Assembly (NCBI GenBank): GCA_009773635.1
Contig: WSYC01000016.1
Location: 47,485 to 111,484 of the forward strand
Source: Beijerinckiaceae bacterium
GTDB taxonomy: Bacteria > Pseudomonadota > Alphaproteobacteria > Rhizobiales > Beijerinckiaceae
Length of the DNA: 64,000 nt
Reading direction: 5' to 3'
Position numbers and translations under genes: made by a program. Positions within the stretch are counted from its first letter, which is position 1. Each line of letters starts with the position of its first letter. The notes below the pieces were generated by a model. That model was not told where the DNA came from. It saw nothing but the letters and a program-made list of their open reading frames with translations, and searched no databases. Positions 8,513-19,084 of the stretch are shown here, one piece after another.

Positions 8513-8689
8513 CTATTTCAGCGCCGAGGTCATCGCCTCGCCGGCATTCGTCCACGAAGCCATGAAGCCGGAGTAGAAATTCGGCCAGGCCGCCAGCAGG
8601 GCAGCCGCGATCAAGCTGGCGATCAGGGTATATTCGATGGCCGTCGCGCCGCGCTCGTCGCGGGCAAATCGGCGAATCCATTGTCCCAT
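8513..8689 (-). CDS. Flp-family type IVb pilin, 58 residues
   Basis: A short gene with a strong AGGAGG ribosome site just upstream. The protein starts MGQWIRRFARDERGATAIEY and continues into the hydrophobic segment TLIASLIAAALLAAW. The G-A-T-A-I-E-Y pattern is the prepilin cleavage site and conserved Glu of Flp pilins, which are processed by a TadV/CpaA-type peptidase and assembled by a Tad system. No tad/cpa genes are in this window, so it is an orphan here. The stop region is imperfectly duplicated just downstream (two GCGC-CTGAAATA-like blocks). Confidence 0.85.
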   Translation of the reverse strand: MGQWIRRFARDERGATAIEYTLIASLIAAALLAAWPNFYSGFMASWTNAGEAMTSALK

Positions 8690-8735
8690 CCGGGCCTCCT
8701 GCCGGTGCGCTGCCTAGCCGCACGCCGCTCCAAGT

Positions 8736-9134
8736 TCATACCAAATCGATGAGCGCAGGGATCAGGGGTTCGTCCGCCGGTGGCATCGGGAAATCCCGAA
8801 GTCTGGACGGAACCACCCAGCGGATCGCCTGATGCTCCACCGCACGGGGCGTTCCTTCCCACCTGCGGCAGACATACAATGGCATGAGCAGATGAAAATC
8901 TTCATAACGGTGCGAAGCAAAACTCAGGGGTGCAAGGCAAGGTTCCTTAACCTGGATTTCGAGCTCTTCAGCCAGCTCGCGGATGAGCGTCTCCTCCGGA
9001 CGCTCGCCCGGTTCGACCTTGCCGCCGGGAAATTCCCAGAGGCCGGCGAGCTGCTTGCCCTCGGGCCGCTGCGCGATCAACACACGCCCGTCGGCATCGA
9101 CCAGCGCTGCCGCGACGACGAGCAGCAGCCTCAA
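8736..9134 (-). CDS. mutT: 8-oxo-dGTP diphosphatase (MutT, Nudix)
   Basis: A Nudix hydrolase of 132 residues that clears oxidised dGTP. The Nudix box begins at [20 protein letters not shown] and continues EEL, with Glu replacing the usual Gly near its end. [20 protein letters not shown] upstream is typical of MutT. The start overlaps the argJ stop by 4 bases, so it is probably translated after argJ. The argJ-mutT pairing is common in Rhizobiales. Confidence 0.92.
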   Translation of the reverse strand: MRLLLVVAAALVDADGRVLIAQRPEGKQLAGLWEFPGGKVEPGERPEETLIRELAEELEIQVKEPCLAPLSFASHRYEDFHLLMPLYVCRRWEGTPRAVEHQAIRWVVPSRLRDFPMPPADEPLIPALIDLV

Positions 9135-10381
9135 GAGCGATAGTCCCCGTTGATCTCGACGTAGGCCTTGGTGAGATCGCAGGTGTAGACGGTTGCCTTG
9201 CCCCGCCCGAGCCCGATCTCGACACGGATGTCGATCCGGTCGCCCTTCATGTAGGTGGACACCTTGGCCTCGTCATAGGCCGGATCGCGCCCGCCGGCTT
9301 CCGCGAGCCGGTAAGGACCGAAATAGATCGACAGGAGGTCGCGCTCCGCCGGCTCGCCCGCCTTGCCGACAGCCATGACGATGCGGCCCCAATTGGCATC
9401 CTCGCCCGCGATCGCGGTCTTCACCAGCGGCGAATTGGCGATCGAGAGCGCGATGCGCTTGGCCGATTTCTTGGAGGTCGCGCCCTCGACCGTGACGGCA
9501 ACGAACTTGCGGGCGCCCTCGCCGTCCTTCACCACCTGCGTCGCAAGATCGAGCAACACCTTGTTCAGCGCGCGCTTGAAGGCGGAGAGACGCGGGTCCT
9601 TTACCTGCGTGATCGGTGCCTGCCCACGCCTGGCAGCGGCACCGGTTGCGAACAGCATCAGGGTATCCGAGGTCGACGTGTCACTGTCGACGGTGATGGC
9701 GTTGAAGCTGTCCTTCACACCAGCGGAGAGGCAGGCCTGCAACGCCTCGGCGCTGATCGCAGCATCGGTGAAGACGAAGGAGAGCATCGTCGCCATATCC
9801 GGCGCGATCATCCCCGCACCCTTGGCGATACCGGAGATCGTCACCGGGACACCATCGACCTTGAAGGTCTTCGACGCACCCTTGGGGAAGGTGTCGGTCG
9901 TCATGATGGCGCGTGCGGCATCCTGCCAAACAGCGCCGTCCACGCGGCCCGCGCAGTCTGCGAGAACGCCATTGAACTTCGTCGCATCAAGCGGCTCACC
10001 GATCACCCCGGTCGAGGCCAGCGCGACTTCCTCCGGCTTGCACTTCAGGGCTTTCGCTGCGATCTCGGCGGTGAGCCTGACTGCTTCCTTGCCCTTGAGG
10101 CCAGTAAACGCGTTGGCATTGCCGGAATTGACGACGATGCCGCGGGCCTTGCCTCCTGCCAGAATCGCCCGGCACCAGTCTACCGCCGCCGACGGACATT
10201 TCGACCGGGTGAAGACACCCGCCATGGTCGTGCCTTCGGCGAGCGTCGCCAGCAGCACATCCGTGCGCCCCTTGTAACGAATGCCCGCTTCGGCGGTGGC
10301 GAAGGCGACGCCCTCGACCACTGGCATCTTCGGGAACTTCTTCGGAGCCAAAGGCGAAACAGGGACGTTCTTGCCGGCCAT
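9131..10381 (-). CDS. argJ: bifunctional glutamate N-acetyltransferase / amino-acid acetyltransferase
   Basis: ArgJ moves acetyl between N-acetylornithine and glutamate, recycling acetyl in arginine synthesis. About 416 residues. The precursor cleaves itself before a Thr in [18 protein letters not shown], giving alpha and beta chains. Other conserved stretches are [25 protein letters not shown] and [12 protein letters not shown]. The ATG at 10381 has GAGG about 8 bases upstream and is preferred over the ATG at 10387. It lies between ppiC and mutT on one strand. Whether it is mono- or bifunctional cannot be decided from sequence alone. Confidence 0.95.
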   Translation of the reverse strand: MAGKNVPVSPLAPKKFPKMPVVEGVAFATAEAGIRYKGRTDVLLATLAEGTTMAGVFTRSKCPSAAVDWCRAILAGGKARGIVVNSGNANAFTGLKGKEAVRLTAEIAAKALKCKPEEVALASTGVIGEPLDATKFNGVLADCAGRVDGAVWQDAARAIMTTDTFPKGASKTFKVDGVPVTISGIAKGAGMIAPDMATMLSFVFTDAAISAEALQACLSAGVKDSFNAITVDSDTSTSDTLMLFATGAAARRGQAPITQVKDPRLSAFKRALNKVLLDLATQVVKDGEGARKFVAVTVEGATSKKSAKRIALSIANSPLVKTAIAGEDANWGRIVMAVGKAGEPAERDLLSIYFGPYRLAEAGGRDPAYDEAKVSTYMKGDRIDIRVEIGLGRGKATVYTCDLTKAYVEINGDYRS

Positions 10382-10436
10382 AATCATATCCTCGACAGGA
10401 GATTTACGCTCAGAGAGTGCCGCAAACGGGCGCCGA

Positions 10437-11279
10437 TCAGTTCTTCTTGGGTTCGCCGTTCTTGGGCTCTTCCGCCTTCTTCGGCGCTTCGGTCTTCACG
10501 ATTTTCGCGCTTGCGCGCAGCTGCGTCAGGAATTCGCCCTGCGCCTTGCCGGCCAATGCCTGCGCGATGCGGTCCTTGACCTGATCGAAGGTCGGGGCCG
10601 GCTTCTGACGACGCTCCTCAACCTTGATGACATGCCAGCCGAACTGGCTCTTGACCGGCGCGGAGACCTCGCCCGGCTTCATCGCGAAGGCGGCCTCGGC
10701 AAACTCCGGCACCATACGATCCCGAGTGAAGAAACCGAGGTCGCCTCCTTCCGCCCCCGAACCGGGGTCCTTGGAGGCTTCTTTCGCGACCTTGGCGAAA
10801 TCCTCGCCACCCTTGACACGCGCCGCGATCTTCTTGGCATCGTCCTCGCCTTCGACGAGAATATGCCGGGCGCGGACTTCCTCGACGGGTTTGATCTGGC
10901 CAATCTGTTCGTCATAATATTTCTTCAGCGCGACATCCGAGGCGACCTTCTTGGCCTCGACCATCAGAAGTTGCTGCATCATCACGCGCTGCTGGACATA
11001 GGCCATACGGCGCTTGAACTCGTCGCTCTGGTCGATCTTGTCGGCTTTCGCCTTCTGCGCCACGACCTTCATCTCGATGAGAAAATCGAGGGTGAGGTCT
11101 TTTACGCCCTGCGGCGGCAGGTTGGGATATTCCGAGGCGACATCTTCCACGGCAAGATTGACATCCGCCTCGGTAATGGCTTCGCCGTTCACGGTGGCGA
11201 GAACCTTGTTCTGCGCCTCGGCGGCTGAAAGGCCGAGCAGGGCGGAAAGCAGGAGAGTAGTGAATGCCAGCGTGCGCAT
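10437..11279 (-). CDS. periplasmic peptidyl-prolyl cis-trans isomerase, parvulin type
   Basis: 280 residues. Signal peptide [20 protein letters not shown], a SurA-like N-terminal helical part, and a parvulin domain at about residues 135-230 ([51 protein letters not shown]). The C-terminal tail is rich in Lys, Glu and Pro. It would help outer-membrane or periplasmic proteins fold. It diverges from secA, a common arrangement that puts export and folding factors side by side. GGAG lies close before the ATG. Confidence 0.92.
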   Translation of the reverse strand: MRTLAFTTLLLSALLGLSAAEAQNKVLATVNGEAITEADVNLAVEDVASEYPNLPPQGVKDLTLDFLIEMKVVAQKAKADKIDQSDEFKRRMAYVQQRVMMQQLLMVEAKKVASDVALKKYYDEQIGQIKPVEEVRARHILVEGEDDAKKIAARVKGGEDFAKVAKEASKDPGSGAEGGDLGFFTRDRMVPEFAEAAFAMKPGEVSAPVKSQFGWHVIKVEERRQKPAPTFDQVKDRIAQALAGKAQGEFLTQLRASAKIVKTEAPKKAEEPKNGEPKKN

Positions 11280-11693
11280 GAGAGCTCCGGGAAGGATGAG
11301 AAACTGCCGGCCGAGCCGGCCGGGGATAGAAAAGAGGGACTTTGCCCTCCGTTAGCCCAAGTCGACGCCGATGGCGAGGGGCAAGAACGGGAGGCGATCA
11401 CGGGAAGCAAGGGCGGCCCGACGATCAGGGGCCACCAGGTTCAGAAAGAGGCCTTCCATTCCTGAGGGCTCGCCAGTCCGGCGCGATGTTCACTTTATGC
11501 GCGGTTTTCGCGGTTTCAACGCCGCGCCAGCGTGGCAAACATTGACAATCGCCCCCCCCGATCCTTATCTCCCGCTCCAAGATTACCCGGTTTTCCGGGC
11601 GCTTTGCTTTTGCCGCAGCGTTGATTCTCTCAACGAAGAGATGCTTCGGCGAAGAACTTTCCGCCACTCCGGCGAGAACAAGGATGACGTTTC
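11280..11693. other. 414-bp divergent intergenic region between ppiC-like gene and secA
   Basis: No gene seen. It holds a strong secA promoter (11542-11570), a GCCGGC-CGA-GCCGGC inverted repeat near 11310 close to the ppiC-side start, and a run of eight C inside the secA promoter spacer. The rest of the stretch shows nothing I can name. Confidence 0.7.
11542..11570 (+). promoter_or_regulatory. sigma-70 type promoter for secA
   Basis: TTGACA (11542-11547), a 17-bp spacer with a run of eight C, then TTATCT (11565-11570). Transcription would begin near 11577, giving a leader of about 117 nt before the secA ATG, which has AAGGA upstream. Confidence 0.65.
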
Positions 11694-14555
11694 ATGTTCG
11701 GCGCGCTCGCCAAGACGCTTTTCGGCTCCGCCAATGATCGCCGCGTGAAGGGCTACCGTCCCCGCGTCGCGGCCATCAACGCAATGGAAGCCGAACTCGC
11801 GGCACTCTCCGATGAGGCCCTGCGCGCCCGGACGGATACTTTCAAGGCCCAGATCGCCGCCGGCGAGAAAACCCTCGACGATCTCCTCGTGCCCGCTTTC
11901 GCGACCGTGCGCGAAGCCGCCAAGCGCACGCTGGGGCAGCGCCCGTTCGATGTCCAGCTCATCGGCGGCATGGTGCTGCACGACGGCGATATCGCGGAAA
12001 TGAAGACCGGCGAAGGCAAGACGCTGGTCGCGACCTTGCCGGTCTATCTCAACGCACTCGCCGGCAAGGGCGTCCATGTCGTCACCGTCAACGATTATCT
12101 CGCCCGCCGCGACGCGGAATGGATGGGGCAGATCTACCGGTTCCTCGGCCTCACCGTCGGCATTATCGTGCATGGGCTCGATGACGCGGAGCGCAAGACG
12201 TCCTACGCCTGCGACATCACCTACGGCACCAACAACGAATTCGGCTTCGATTACCTGCGCGACAACATGAAGTACGAGTTCGCGCAGATGTGCCAGCGCG
12301 GTCATGCCTTCGCGATTGTCGACGAGGTCGACTCAATCCTGATCGACGAGGCCCGCACGCCGCTGATCATCTCGGGACCGACCGAGGACCGTTCCGAACT
12401 CTACAACCAGATCGACGCCATCCTGCCGCGCCTTGTGGCCGAGGATTACGAGGTCGATGAAAAAGGCCGCACGGTCCACCTCACCGAGGCCGGCAACGAG
12501 CATATCGAGGAGCTTCTTGGCGAAATCGGCCTCCTCAAGGACGGCTCGCTCTATGATGCCGCCAATTCCACCCTCGTCCACCACGTGAACTGTTCCTTGC
12601 GCGCGCATCGCCTGTTCACGAAGGACAAGGATTACATCGTCCGCTTCAACCCGGAGAACCGGACGAATGAGGTCGTCATCATCGACGAGTTCACCGGCCG
12701 CATGATGCCGGGTCGTCGCTATTCGGAAGGCCTGCACCAGGCGCTCGAAGCAAAAGAGCGCGTGCCGATCCAGCCCGAGAACGTCACGCTCGCCTCGATC
12801 ACTTTCCAGAATTACTTCCGCCTCTACGACAAGCTCGGCGGCATGACCGGTACCGCCGGCACCGAAGCCGACGAATTCCAGCAGATCTACGGGCTCGAAG
12901 TCGTTGAAATCCCGACCAATGTGCCGGTGGCCCGCCTCGATCAGGACGACGAGGTCTATCGCTCCGCACGCGAGAAAAACCTCGCCATCATCGCGGAAAT
13001 CGAGCGCGCGAAGGCGCGCCGCCAGCCGGTGCTCGTCGGTACGACCTCGATCGAGAAGTCCGAGGCGCTCGGCGAATTGCTTGCCAGCCACGGCTTCAAG
13101 CAGATCGACCTTGGCGACCCCGACGCGTTCAAGCCGCTGCTTGATGGTGATCAGGGCACGACGCAGGAAAAGCTCTTCGCGGTGCTCAACGCCCGCTACC
13201 ACGAGCAGGAAGCCTTCATCGTCGCGCAGGCCGGCATTCCCGGTGCGATCACCATCGCGACCAACATGGCCGGACGCGGCACCGACATCCAGCTTGGCGG
13301 CAACCTCAAGATGCGTATCGAGCGCGAATGCGAGGGTCTTGAAGGCACGGAGCGCGATGCCGCCATCACCCGCATCAAGGACGAGATCGAGCGCAACCGC
13401 CAGATTGTCCTCAATTCCGGCGAAGTGATCGAGCTTGAGCCTGCCAAGGGTTCGAAACCCGCGAAAACCTTCCAGGCACCGGGCGGCCTCTATGTCATCG
13501 CCGCCGAGCGTCACGAAAGCCGCCGCATCGACAACCAGCTGCGCGGCCGCTCCGGCCGTCAAGGCGATCCGGGCCGCACCAAGTTCTTCCTCAGCCTTGA
13601 GGACGACCTGATGCGCATCTTCGGCTCGGAGCGCATGGACAGCGTGCTCCAGAAGCTCGGGCTGCAGGAAGGCGAGGCGATCGCACACCCCTGGGTCAAC
13701 AAGGCGCTGGAAACCGCACAGAAGAAGGTCGAAGCCCGCAACTTCGATACCCGCAAGAACATCCTCAAATACGACGACGTGATGAATGACCAGCGCAAGG
13801 TGGTATTCGAGCAGCGCCGCGAGGTCATGGCGCAGGAAGATGTCGCTGAAACGGTCCGCGACATGCGGCACGGTGTCGTCGAGGACATGATCGCCCGCAA
13901 TATTCCCGAAGGGGCTTACCCCGAGGCCTGGAATATCGCCGAACTCAAGGAAGAGGCTGCGCGCTTCCTCGCGCTCGATCTGCCAGTGGACGACTGGGCC
14001 AAGGAAGAGGGCATCGCCGATGAGGAAATGCGCGAGCGCATCCTCAAGGCTGCCGACGAAGCCTATGCCGAACGCGAAGCCAAGAACACGCCCGATGTGA
14101 TGCGCTACGTCGAGAAGCAGGTGATTCTCCAGCTGCTCGATCACCTCTGGCGTGAGCACCTCGTGACGCTTGATCACCTCCGACAGGTGATCGGCTGGCG
14201 CGGCTACGCCCAGCGCGACCCGCTGAACGAATTCAAGTCCGAAGCCTTCGAGCTCTATGACAAGTTGCTCAACACGCTGCGCGAACACGTGACCGGCCAG
14301 CTGATGCGCGTCGAGGTCGTCTTCGAGGCACCGCCCGCACCGGAACTGCCGGAAATGCACGCCTCGCACATCGACCCCGCCACCGGACAGGACACCTTCG
14401 CCGCCGCCGGCGCGGCGCTCGGGTTCGCCCCGGCCGAAGAGGTTCGCGAGCGCGATCCGAACGACCCCGCCACATGGGGCAAGGTTGGCCGAAACGAGGC
14501 TTGCCCCTGCGGTTCCGGCAAGAAATACAAGCATTGCCACGGTCGTTTCGCCTGA
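11694..14555 (+). CDS. secA: preprotein translocase ATPase SecA
   Basis: The motor ATPase of the Sec pathway, 953 residues, slightly longer than E. coli SecA. Walker A is in [15 protein letters not shown] and the DEAD-type Walker B in [16 protein letters not shown]; the second motor domain has [16 protein letters not shown] and [19 protein letters not shown]. The C-terminus carries the zinc-binding SEC-C motif [18 protein letters not shown], which contacts SecB and ribosomes. It diverges from a periplasmic folding isomerase and has its own strong promoter. Confidence 0.98.
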   Translation: MFGALAKTLFGSANDRRVKGYRPRVAAINAMEAELAALSDEALRARTDTFKAQIAAGEKTLDDLLVPAFATVREAAKRTLGQRPFDVQLIGGMVLHDGDIAEMKTGEGKTLVATLPVYLNALAGKGVHVVTVNDYLARRDAEWMGQIYRFLGLTVGIIVHGLDDAERKTSYACDITYGTNNEFGFDYLRDNMKYEFAQMCQRGHAFAIVDEVDSILIDEARTPLIISGPTEDRSELYNQIDAILPRLVAEDYEVDEKGRTVHLTEAGNEHIEELLGEIGLLKDGSLYDAANSTLVHHVNCSLRAHRLFTKDKDYIVRFNPENRTNEVVIIDEFTGRMMPGRRYSEGLHQALEAKERVPIQPENVTLASITFQNYFRLYDKLGGMTGTAGTEADEFQQIYGLEVVEIPTNVPVARLDQDDEVYRSAREKNLAIIAEIERAKARRQPVLVGTTSIEKSEALGELLASHGFKQIDLGDPDAFKPLLDGDQGTTQEKLFAVLNARYHEQEAFIVAQAGIPGAITIATNMAGRGTDIQLGGNLKMRIERECEGLEGTERDAAITRIKDEIERNRQIVLNSGEVIELEPAKGSKPAKTFQAPGGLYVIAAERHESRRIDNQLRGRSGRQGDPGRTKFFLSLEDDLMRIFGSERMDSVLQKLGLQEGEAIAHPWVNKALETAQKKVEARNFDTRKNILKYDDVMNDQRKVVFEQRREVMAQEDVAETVRDMRHGVVEDMIARNIPEGAYPEAWNIAELKEEAARFLALDLPVDDWAKEEGIADEEMRERILKAADEAYAEREAKNTPDVMRYVEKQVILQLLDHLWREHLVTLDHLRQVIGWRGYAQRDPLNEFKSEAFELYDKLLNTLREHVTGQLMRVEVVFEAPPAPELPEMHASHIDPATGQDTFAAAGAALGFAPAEEVRERDPNDPATWGKVGRNEACPCGSGKKYKHCHGRFA

Positions 14556-14564
14556 GGAGCGCCG

Positions 14565-15182
14565 ATGTCCCTGCTGAGCACCTTCAAGGACCTGCGCAGC
14601 CACCTGCAGATCATGCGCTGGGTTTGGGACGGCATGCCTCTGCCGCCGGTGCCCGCGGCCAAGCGCAAGATCATCCGCACACTGCTGGCGCGCCATGGTC
14701 TGACGACCTTCGTCGAGACCGGCACCTTCAAGGGTGATACCCTGGCTTCAGTTGCGGCCACGGGTATCCGCGCCATCTCGGTCGAGCTGTCAGCGGAGTA
14801 TTTCGATCGGGCGAACCAGCGCTTTGCCGGCCAGCGCAACGTTGAACTGCATCTGGGTGATGCGGGCGATGTTCTGCCGCGGATCGTCGCGACCCTGCAG
14901 GAACCCGCACTGTTCTGGCTCGACGGGCATTATTCTGCCGGCGAAACGGCACATGGGGTGCTGGCGTCCCCCGTCAGCGCGGAGGTGCGCTGCATTCTGG
15001 ACTCACCCGTCAAGGGTCATGTCATGCTGATCGACGATGCCCATGAATTCACGGGCGAAGGCGGCTACCCCGAACTCGGCCGTTTTCTGACCGCGATTGC
15101 CGAAACAGGCCGCTACCACGCAATGGTGCATGCGAACATCATCATCCTCGAACCCAATGACGTGCACTGGGGCACGGCCTGA
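14565..15182 (+). CDS. SAM-dependent methyltransferase-like protein
   Basis: 205 residues, 9 bases after secA with GGAG before the ATG, so probably co-transcribed with it. It shows a class I methyltransferase-like core: FVETGTFKGDTLASVAATG, VELSAEYFDRANQRF, LHLGDAGDVLPRIV, then LFWLDGHYSAGETAHG and VMLIDDAHEFTGEGGYP. This LDGHYSxGET pattern occurs in proteins found near glycan or surface-polymer genes, but the substrate is unknown. No signal peptide or membrane segment. Confidence 0.75.
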   Translation: MSLLSTFKDLRSHLQIMRWVWDGMPLPPVPAAKRKIIRTLLARHGLTTFVETGTFKGDTLASVAATGIRAISVELSAEYFDRANQRFAGQRNVELHLGDAGDVLPRIVATLQEPALFWLDGHYSAGETAHGVLASPVSAEVRCILDSPVKGHVMLIDDAHEFTGEGGYPELGRFLTAIAETGRYHAMVHANIIILEPNDVHWGTA

Positions 15183-15227
15183 GGGACTGCGACAGGCATG
15201 CGGCAACCAGCTTTGTGATCTGGGATT

Positions 15228-15255
15228 AAAAAAGGCGCTCCATGAGCGCCTTTTT
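15228..15255. terminator. bidirectional intrinsic terminator
   Basis: An A-run, GGCGCTC, a 3-nt loop, GAGCGCC and five T (hairpin 15234-15250). It lies between the convergent methyltransferase-like gene and the L,D-transpeptidase gene and can stop transcription from both sides. Confidence 0.85.
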
Positions 15256-15302
15256 GCTGTTGGAAGCAGGCCGGACGCCAACTCCCTGTCCGCAGCGATC
15301 CC

Positions 15303-16709
15303 CTAGCGTTTGGGGGCCTTCGGCGGCAACGGGGCCTGAACCGCTTGCGGCTGGACCTCCGTTGTATCGGTAGAGCTGGCGGTCAGATTGCCGAGCGAGC
15401 CCATCCAGCGGCGATAGAACGCGGGCTCATCCTTCTTCGGCGCTTCCGTGGCAACCAATGCCGTCGCGCTGGAAGGCGGAGGGGCGGAAGACGCTCTGGC
15501 CACGGCTGCCGCTCCGGCGGCCTTGGCCGGCGTTGTCGCGGCCGGCGCAACATTGGCAGGCGCTGCGGCAGCGGTCGCCTGTACGCTGGCTTCCTGAAGC
15601 TTCAGCTGCGCCGCCTTGGCCAGCAGCTGTTGACGGTTCAGACCCTTGGCCTGTTCATGCGGCACCTCGACAACACCATGATCAAGCGCGTCCGGCTGCG
15701 AGACCGCAGCGACCCTTGAAGTGCCCTGCGGCACGGCGCTCACCTGACGAACCGAATCAGCGGATTGAACGGAAGCATAGATCGTATGCTTGAAGGACGG
15801 GTGCTGATCGCCATCCTGATAGACGCGCTTGACCGGCTTCACTCCGGCATGGATGAGGCTCGCGACCTGCTGTTCATCGTGCCGCTGCTTCTCGGCCACG
15901 GCCGACATCACACTGGAACTGGCCTCTTCCGGCGTCGGAGTGCAGGAGGAAACACCGAACCGATAGCGCCCGTTGCACGCGGCAACCTGCGGCTCGCGCT
16001 TCGTGACCTCGAAATGGTCAGAGCCTTCCTTGAGGTTCTTCCAGAACGGCATGTGCTCATCGGCGCGGTACTTCGCGAGGTTCTGCGCGGTCATGCGGAA
16101 GGGCAGCGACTGGAAATGGATCGACTTCTGCCCGCCGCCGAACGCCTCACGCGAGAGCGCGTAGATATCTGCAATCTGCTCGTCCGTCATCGAGAAGCAC
16201 CCGCGCGAGGAGCAGGCGCCATGCACCATGATCAGGCTGCCGGTGCGCCCGAGCTGCTTGTCGAAGGCGTTGGGATAGCCGACGTTGAACGAGAGATAGA
16301 AGGACGAATGGGGGTTCAGCTGGTTCTGCGTGATGGCGTAGAACCCTTCAGGCACCTGGCGGTCGCCCTCGGTCTTTTTCGGGCCAAGCTGACCGGACCA
16401 GCGGCACATCGGGAAGCTCTTGAGCAGGGCATATTCGCCCGAGGATGTCTGCTTCCAGACTTCAAGTTCGCTCTCCGCCTTGTAGGCGCGGAAGAGGATC
16501 GGCGAACGGGCGTTCATGCCCTTCTCGCTCATCAAGGCTTCCATCTGCGGCGAAACCGGAACGTAGTGCCGCGAATTGGACGGCAGACGACCGTCTTCCG
16601 AGCAGGCCCCCAGCAAAAACGCACCCGCCAGCGCCGCGCCGGCTAGGCGCGCACCGCGGGCAACAGCAAAGCGGGAGACCATCAATCCAAGACCGGAAGC
16701 ACGATGCAC
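15303..16709 (-). CDS. L,D-transpeptidase family lipoprotein, YafK-like
   Basis: About 468 residues. The N-terminus has a hydrophobic segment ending in lipobox LLGAC, so it is probably a lipoprotein. The YkuD-type catalytic motif is intact: MVHGACSSRGCFSMTDEQI with His and Cys. KTEGDRQVPEGFYAITQNQL before it matches YafK-like murein L,D-transpeptidases, which cross-link peptidoglycan or detach Braun-type lipoproteins. The C-terminal 150 residues are a disordered Ala/Pro/Thr/Val-rich tail. The start is uncertain: I chose the GTG at 16709, 7 bases after GAGG, but the ATG at 16682 gives a cleaner signal peptide. An intrinsic terminator follows the gene. Confidence 0.85.
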   Translation of the reverse strand: MHRASGLGLMVSRFAVARGARLAGAALAGAFLLGACSEDGRLPSNSRHYVPVSPQMEALMSEKGMNARSPILFRAYKAESELEVWKQTSSGEYALLKSFPMCRWSGQLGPKKTEGDRQVPEGFYAITQNQLNPHSSFYLSFNVGYPNAFDKQLGRTGSLIMVHGACSSRGCFSMTDEQIADIYALSREAFGGGQKSIHFQSLPFRMTAQNLAKYRADEHMPFWKNLKEGSDHFEVTKREPQVAACNGRYRFGVSSCTPTPEEASSSVMSAVAEKQRHDEQQVASLIHAGVKPVKRVYQDGDQHPSFKHTIYASVQSADSVRQVSAVPQGTSRVAAVSQPDALDHGVVEVPHEQAKGLNRQQLLAKAAQLKLQEASVQATAAAAPANVAPAATTPAKAAGAAAVARASSAPPPSSATALVATEAPKKDEPAFYRRWMGSLGNLTASSTDTTEVQPQAVQAPLPPKAPKR

Positions 16710-16908
16710 GGCCACACCTCAGTTCGAACCACCAAAACCCGCACGAGGCAATCAACCACGAGACGGGCGGAATTAAGGCTACGATCCTAGCCGAAGAATT
16801 CGCAGCGCGCTACAAAACCTCGCATTAAGATCAAGGCTTCGTTAACTGAAACTTTTCGCACGAATTGGCCCCGGCCGCATTGTGCAGGCGCAAAACATAC
16901 CGCGTTTT

Positions 16909-17862
16909 TCAGAGTTTGCGCCCGATGGCGAGGAATTTTTCGGCCCGCGCTTCGCGCAGTTGCAGCGGGCTCATGCCCGCAAGATCGTGCAAGGCCACGC
17001 TGATCGCTTCCCCGGCAGACTGGATCGCCTCCAGCGGTGCACGGTGCGCGCCACCGACCGGTTCGGAGACGATGACATCGATCACATGCATCCGCAGCAG
17101 ATCCTGCGCGGTGATCTTCATCGTCGTCGCAGCCTCCTGCGCCCGCAGCGAATCGCGCCAGAGGATGGAAGCCGCTGCCTCCGGGGAAATCACGCTGTAG
17201 ATAGCGTGCTCGAGCATCAGGACACGGTTCGAGGTCGCGATCGCAATCGCGCCGCCCGAGCCGCCTTCCCCAAGGATCACCGCGACATTCGGCACACCGA
17301 GCGCGAGACAGGCATCGGTTGAGCGGGCAATCGCCTCGGCCTGACCGCGTTCTTCCGCGCCAATGCCGGGGTAGGCGCCGGCGGTATCGACGAGGCTGAT
17401 CACCGGCAGGCCGAAGCGATCCGCCAGTTCCATCAGCCGCTGCGCCTTGCGATAGCCTTCGGGGCGCGCCATGCCGAAATTGTGCTTGAGGCGCGCTTCG
17501 GTGTTCGAGCCCTTTTCCTGCCCGATCACGCAGACAGGCTGGCCGCGGAACCGGCCGAAACCACCGACCACCGCCGCATCTTCACCGAAGACGCGGTCCC
17601 CGGCCAACGGTGTGAATTCGGTAATCAGCGCTTCGATGTAATCAAGACAATGCGGACGCTCGGGGTGGCGGGCGACCTGCGTCTTCTGCCAGGGCGTCAG
17701 TGCGGCATAGACATCGCGCAGCGCGATCTCGGCCTTGGCCTCAAGCCGGGTGACGTCATCATCGATCGACGCCGCCCCGTCCTTCGCCGCAAGGGCGCGC
17801 AACTCGGCAATCTTGTTTTCGAGCTCGGCGACCGGCTTTTCGAAATCGAGATACGCGCGCAT
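16909..17862 (-). CDS. accA: acetyl-CoA carboxylase carboxyltransferase subunit alpha
   Basis: One half of the carboxyltransferase that makes malonyl-CoA for fatty-acid synthesis; AccD is not in this window. About 317 residues, as in E. coli. Recognisable stretches: YLDFEKPVAELENKIAEL, HPERPHCLDYIEAL, NFGMARPEGYRKAQRLMELA, DTAGAYPGIGAEERGQAEAI and GEGGSGGAIAI. The ATG at 17862 is chosen because the protein then begins as the family does; the frame is open upstream to 17937. xerD lies upstream on the same strand. Confidence 0.97.
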   Translation of the reverse strand: MRAYLDFEKPVAELENKIAELRALAAKDGAASIDDDVTRLEAKAEIALRDVYAALTPWQKTQVARHPERPHCLDYIEALITEFTPLAGDRVFGEDAAVVGGFGRFRGQPVCVIGQEKGSNTEARLKHNFGMARPEGYRKAQRLMELADRFGLPVISLVDTAGAYPGIGAEERGQAEAIARSTDACLALGVPNVAVILGEGGSGGAIAIATSNRVLMLEHAIYSVISPEAAASILWRDSLRAQEAATTMKITAQDLLRMHVIDVIVSEPVGGAHRAPLEAIQSAGEAISVALHDLAGMSPLQLREARAEKFLAIGRKL

Positions 17863-18000
17863 GGACCATCTTCGGTTGGGCTGGCGTGGCGGGCCACGCG
17901 AAGCCGGAAATGTCAGAGGTGGCGCAAAGCCCCCCATGAAAGCGCCGCAACCTGACGATTGCGACCTCTGCCGTCAAGTCCAATCCGATTTGGCGCGCAA

Positions 18001-18933
18001 TCAACCGCCTTCGTCGTTCAGCGGGTGCAGATCGCGCACCATCGATCGCGCCCGCTCGTCGAGAACATGGGTATAGATCTGCGTCGTCGCAATATCGGCA
18101 TGACCGAGAAGCTGCTGGACGATCCTGAGATCGGCGCCGTTCTGCAAAAGATGCGTCGCAAAAGCATGGCGCAGCACATGCGGCGAGAGCGCTTCAGCCT
18201 TCAGACCCGCCGCGCCGGCGAGCCGCTTGAGATCACGTGCGAACACCTGCCGCGGCAGGTGCCCGAGTTCGCTCTCGGCCGGAAACAGGAATTTCGAGCG
18301 AGCATAAAGGCCGCTTGCCGCCAGCGCCTCGCGAAAGTTGAGAACCGCCTGCCGCGCCGCATCGGTGAGGATGACCAAGCGTTCCTTGCCGCCCTTGCCC
18401 TTGATCATCATGCCTTCGCGCGCGGCAGAAAAGCTCTGCGCCGGCAGGGCGACGAGCTCGGAAACGCGCAGGCCGGTGGCGTAAAGCAGCTCGACCAGCG
18501 CCACCATGCGCAGGGCCGAAAGCTGCGCCTTTCCCGGCTTGGTCACGCGGGCACTCTCGTCCGCAACCTGTTTGAGCAAGCGGTCGACATCCTCGATCGA
18601 CATCACCTTCGGCAGCGGCTTGCCCCGGCGCGGGCCTTCCAACGTTACGGTCGGATCATCGCCGCGCAGGCCTTCGGCATAGAGAAAGCCGTGAAACTGG
18701 CGCACGGCGGAGAGGCGGCGGGCAATCGTCGTGCCCTTGAAATCGCGCTCGGAGAGGGATTGCAGATAGCCGCGGAGATCAGCCACGCCGACGCTCTCCG
18801 TCATCAGGCCGGAGAGGCGGAGATGATCGAGATAATCGGCGAGATCGCGGGCATAGGCCTCGATGGTATTTTTCGCGGCGCCGCGCTCGGCGGCGGCCAT
18901 GGCAAGAAACGCCCGGATCTGCCGTTCGCTCAT
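18001..18933 (-). CDS. xerD: site-specific tyrosine recombinase XerD
   Basis: With XerC it resolves chromosome dimers at dif. About 310 residues. The N-terminal SAM-like core-binding domain covers about residues 1-95. The catalytic residues are all present: Arg in ATGLRVSELVALP, Lys in GKGGKERLVILTD, His/Arg in SPHVLRHAFATHLL, His in LLGHADIATTQIYTH and the Tyr nucleophile in the same stretch. Position next to aroK-aroB is the usual place of xerD in Rhizobiales and argues against a mobile integrase. The start just past a small membrane-protein gene suggests co-transcription. Confidence 0.95.
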   Translation of the reverse strand: MSERQIRAFLAMAAAERGAAKNTIEAYARDLADYLDHLRLSGLMTESVGVADLRGYLQSLSERDFKGTTIARRLSAVRQFHGFLYAEGLRGDDPTVTLEGPRRGKPLPKVMSIEDVDRLLKQVADESARVTKPGKAQLSALRMVALVELLYATGLRVSELVALPAQSFSAAREGMMIKGKGGKERLVILTDAARQAVLNFREALAASGLYARSKFLFPAESELGHLPRQVFARDLKRLAGAAGLKAEALSPHVLRHAFATHLLQNGADLRIVQQLLGHADIATTQIYTHVLDERARSMVRDLHPLNDEGG

Positions 18934-18940
18934 GCCGTGC

Positions 18941-19084
18941 TCAGGTCTTCGGTCTTGGGGTCGGAATCGTGATGACGATATCGCGCTGCTCGGGCTCGAC
19001 AAAGGTTGCGAGCGCGTAGAGCGCCGCATAGCCAAGGCCCGCCACAATGCCGGCAACAATCAGAATGCGTGCAAGAAAAAGCAT
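18941..19084 (-). CDS. small single-span membrane protein, 47 residues
   Basis: Begins MLFLARILIVAGIVAGLGYA and ends DIVITIPTPRPKT. One hydrophobic span at about residues 3-28, then a short polar tail with FVEPEQRD. Short proteins with this ALATFVEP-type tail occur between aroK and xerD in many Rhizobiales; the function is unknown. The stop lies 7 bases upstream of the xerD start, so the two are probably one transcript that diverges from aroK. Confidence 0.75.
   Translation of the reverse strand: MLFLARILIVAGIVAGLGYAALYALATFVEPEQRDIVITIPTPRPKT

Noticed and set aside
8457..8723. 88-codon minus-strand frame over the Flp pilin gene
   Set aside because: The pilin is in a different frame with an ideal ribosome site and the prepilin motif; this frame is its shadow.
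18001..18933. Phage or island integrase
   Set aside because: Tyrosine recombinase sequence and position beside aroK fit chromosomal XerD.
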